From Deltaproteobacteria bacterium (GTDB lineage: Bacteria; Desulfobacterota; JADFXK01), in contig JADFYC010000273.1 in the NCBI GenBank assembly GCA_015233295.1, positions 1 to 5,290 of the forward strand: a DNA stretch of 5,290 nt, given 5' to 3'. Below, piece by piece: positions 5,176-5,290 of this stretch. The number at the start of each line of letters is the position of its first letter. The first letter of the stretch is position 1. Under the pieces are notes generated by a model. It did not search any database, had not been told where the DNA came from, and worked only from the letters and a program-made list of their open reading frames with translations. The translations under genes were made by a program, and so were the position numbers.

Positions 5176-5182
5176 AGGAGGT
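5176..5182 (+). promoter_or_regulatory. Strong ribosome binding site of the right-edge gene
   Basis: AGGAGGT, close to the full anti-Shine-Dalgarno complement, sits five bases before ATG 5188. It fixes that start and suggests high expression. Confidence 0.85.
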
Positions 5183-5187
5183 TTATA

Positions 5188-5290
5188 ATGGCGAATACTA
5201 GTGTTAATAGACTTAAATTGTTTGTACTTATTGTTCTTTTTACCCCGTTTATCTTTTTCGGCCAATCCCTGGATAACCGGCGGCACCGTC
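5188..5290 (+). CDS. Exported or membrane protein, N-terminal fragment (runs off right edge)
   Basis: Only 34 codons are visible. The start is well supported by AGGAGGT and a good promoter upstream. The N-terminus has a basic stretch (NRLK, residues 7-10), a strongly hydrophobic core (LFVLIVLFTPFIFF, 11-24) and then GQSLDNRRHR, which fits a Sec signal peptide or a membrane anchor. No domain is reached, so function cannot be assigned. The frame one base further on is also open and reads LSFSANPWITGGTV near the edge, which looks like a signal-peptidase site followed by a mature N-terminus. The true downstream frame is therefore not certain from this window. High expression is suggested by the control signals. 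Confidence 0.6.
   Translation, partial: MANTSVNRLKLFVLIVLFTPFIFFGQSLDNRRHR

Overview
The window looks like a chromosomal stretch of a mesophilic Gram-negative bacterium with moderately high GC genes. I lean towards Desulfobacterota (former Deltaproteobacteria), judging by gene style and the heptamer runs between genes, but no marker gene settles this. No rRNA, tRNA, CRISPR array, insertion sequence or phage gene was found.

Layout from left to right. (1) 1-394, minus: the 5' part of a secreted or periplasmic AMIN-domain protein that leaves the window on the left. (2) 395-507: a short divergent spacer with a run of AACCCGY heptamers. (3) 508-1287, plus: a complete exonuclease III / AP endonuclease (xth) with all catalytic residues. 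(4) 1288-1580: a gene-free spacer between convergent genes, with a near-perfect 22-bp palindrome. (5) 1581-2180, minus: a type II toxin-antitoxin module, with an intact ribbon-helix-helix antitoxin first and then a RelE/ParE-type toxin whose frame is broken by one base in a C run. A consensus-quality sigma-70 promoter with an extended -10, overlapping dyads, drives it. (6) 2281-2374: spacer with a second heptamer run that even supplies the stop codon of the next gene. (7) 2375-4691, minus: an operon-like pair, mtaD (MTA/SAH deaminase) followed 46 bp later by a short zinc-dependent medium-chain dehydrogenase. (8) 4692-5187: a 496-bp divergent intergenic region. Its left half has ordinary base composition and no recognisable gene. 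Bases 4921-5100 drop to about 21% GC and carry several dyads, followed by a good promoter and a strong Shine-Dalgarno. (9) 5188-5290, plus: the start of an exported or membrane protein cut by the right edge.

Functionally the window mixes DNA repair (xth), salvage of S-adenosylmethionine by-products (mtaD, perhaps with the dehydrogenase), a stress or stability module (toxin-antitoxin) and two envelope proteins. The most notable points are the frameshifted toxin next to an intact antitoxin and promoter, the repeated AAYYCGT heptamer arrays in two spacers, the very AT-rich divergent control region, and signs of one-base frame problems at up to three places. Those frame problems could be real decay or consensus errors. 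I did not find a convincing new multi-gene system.
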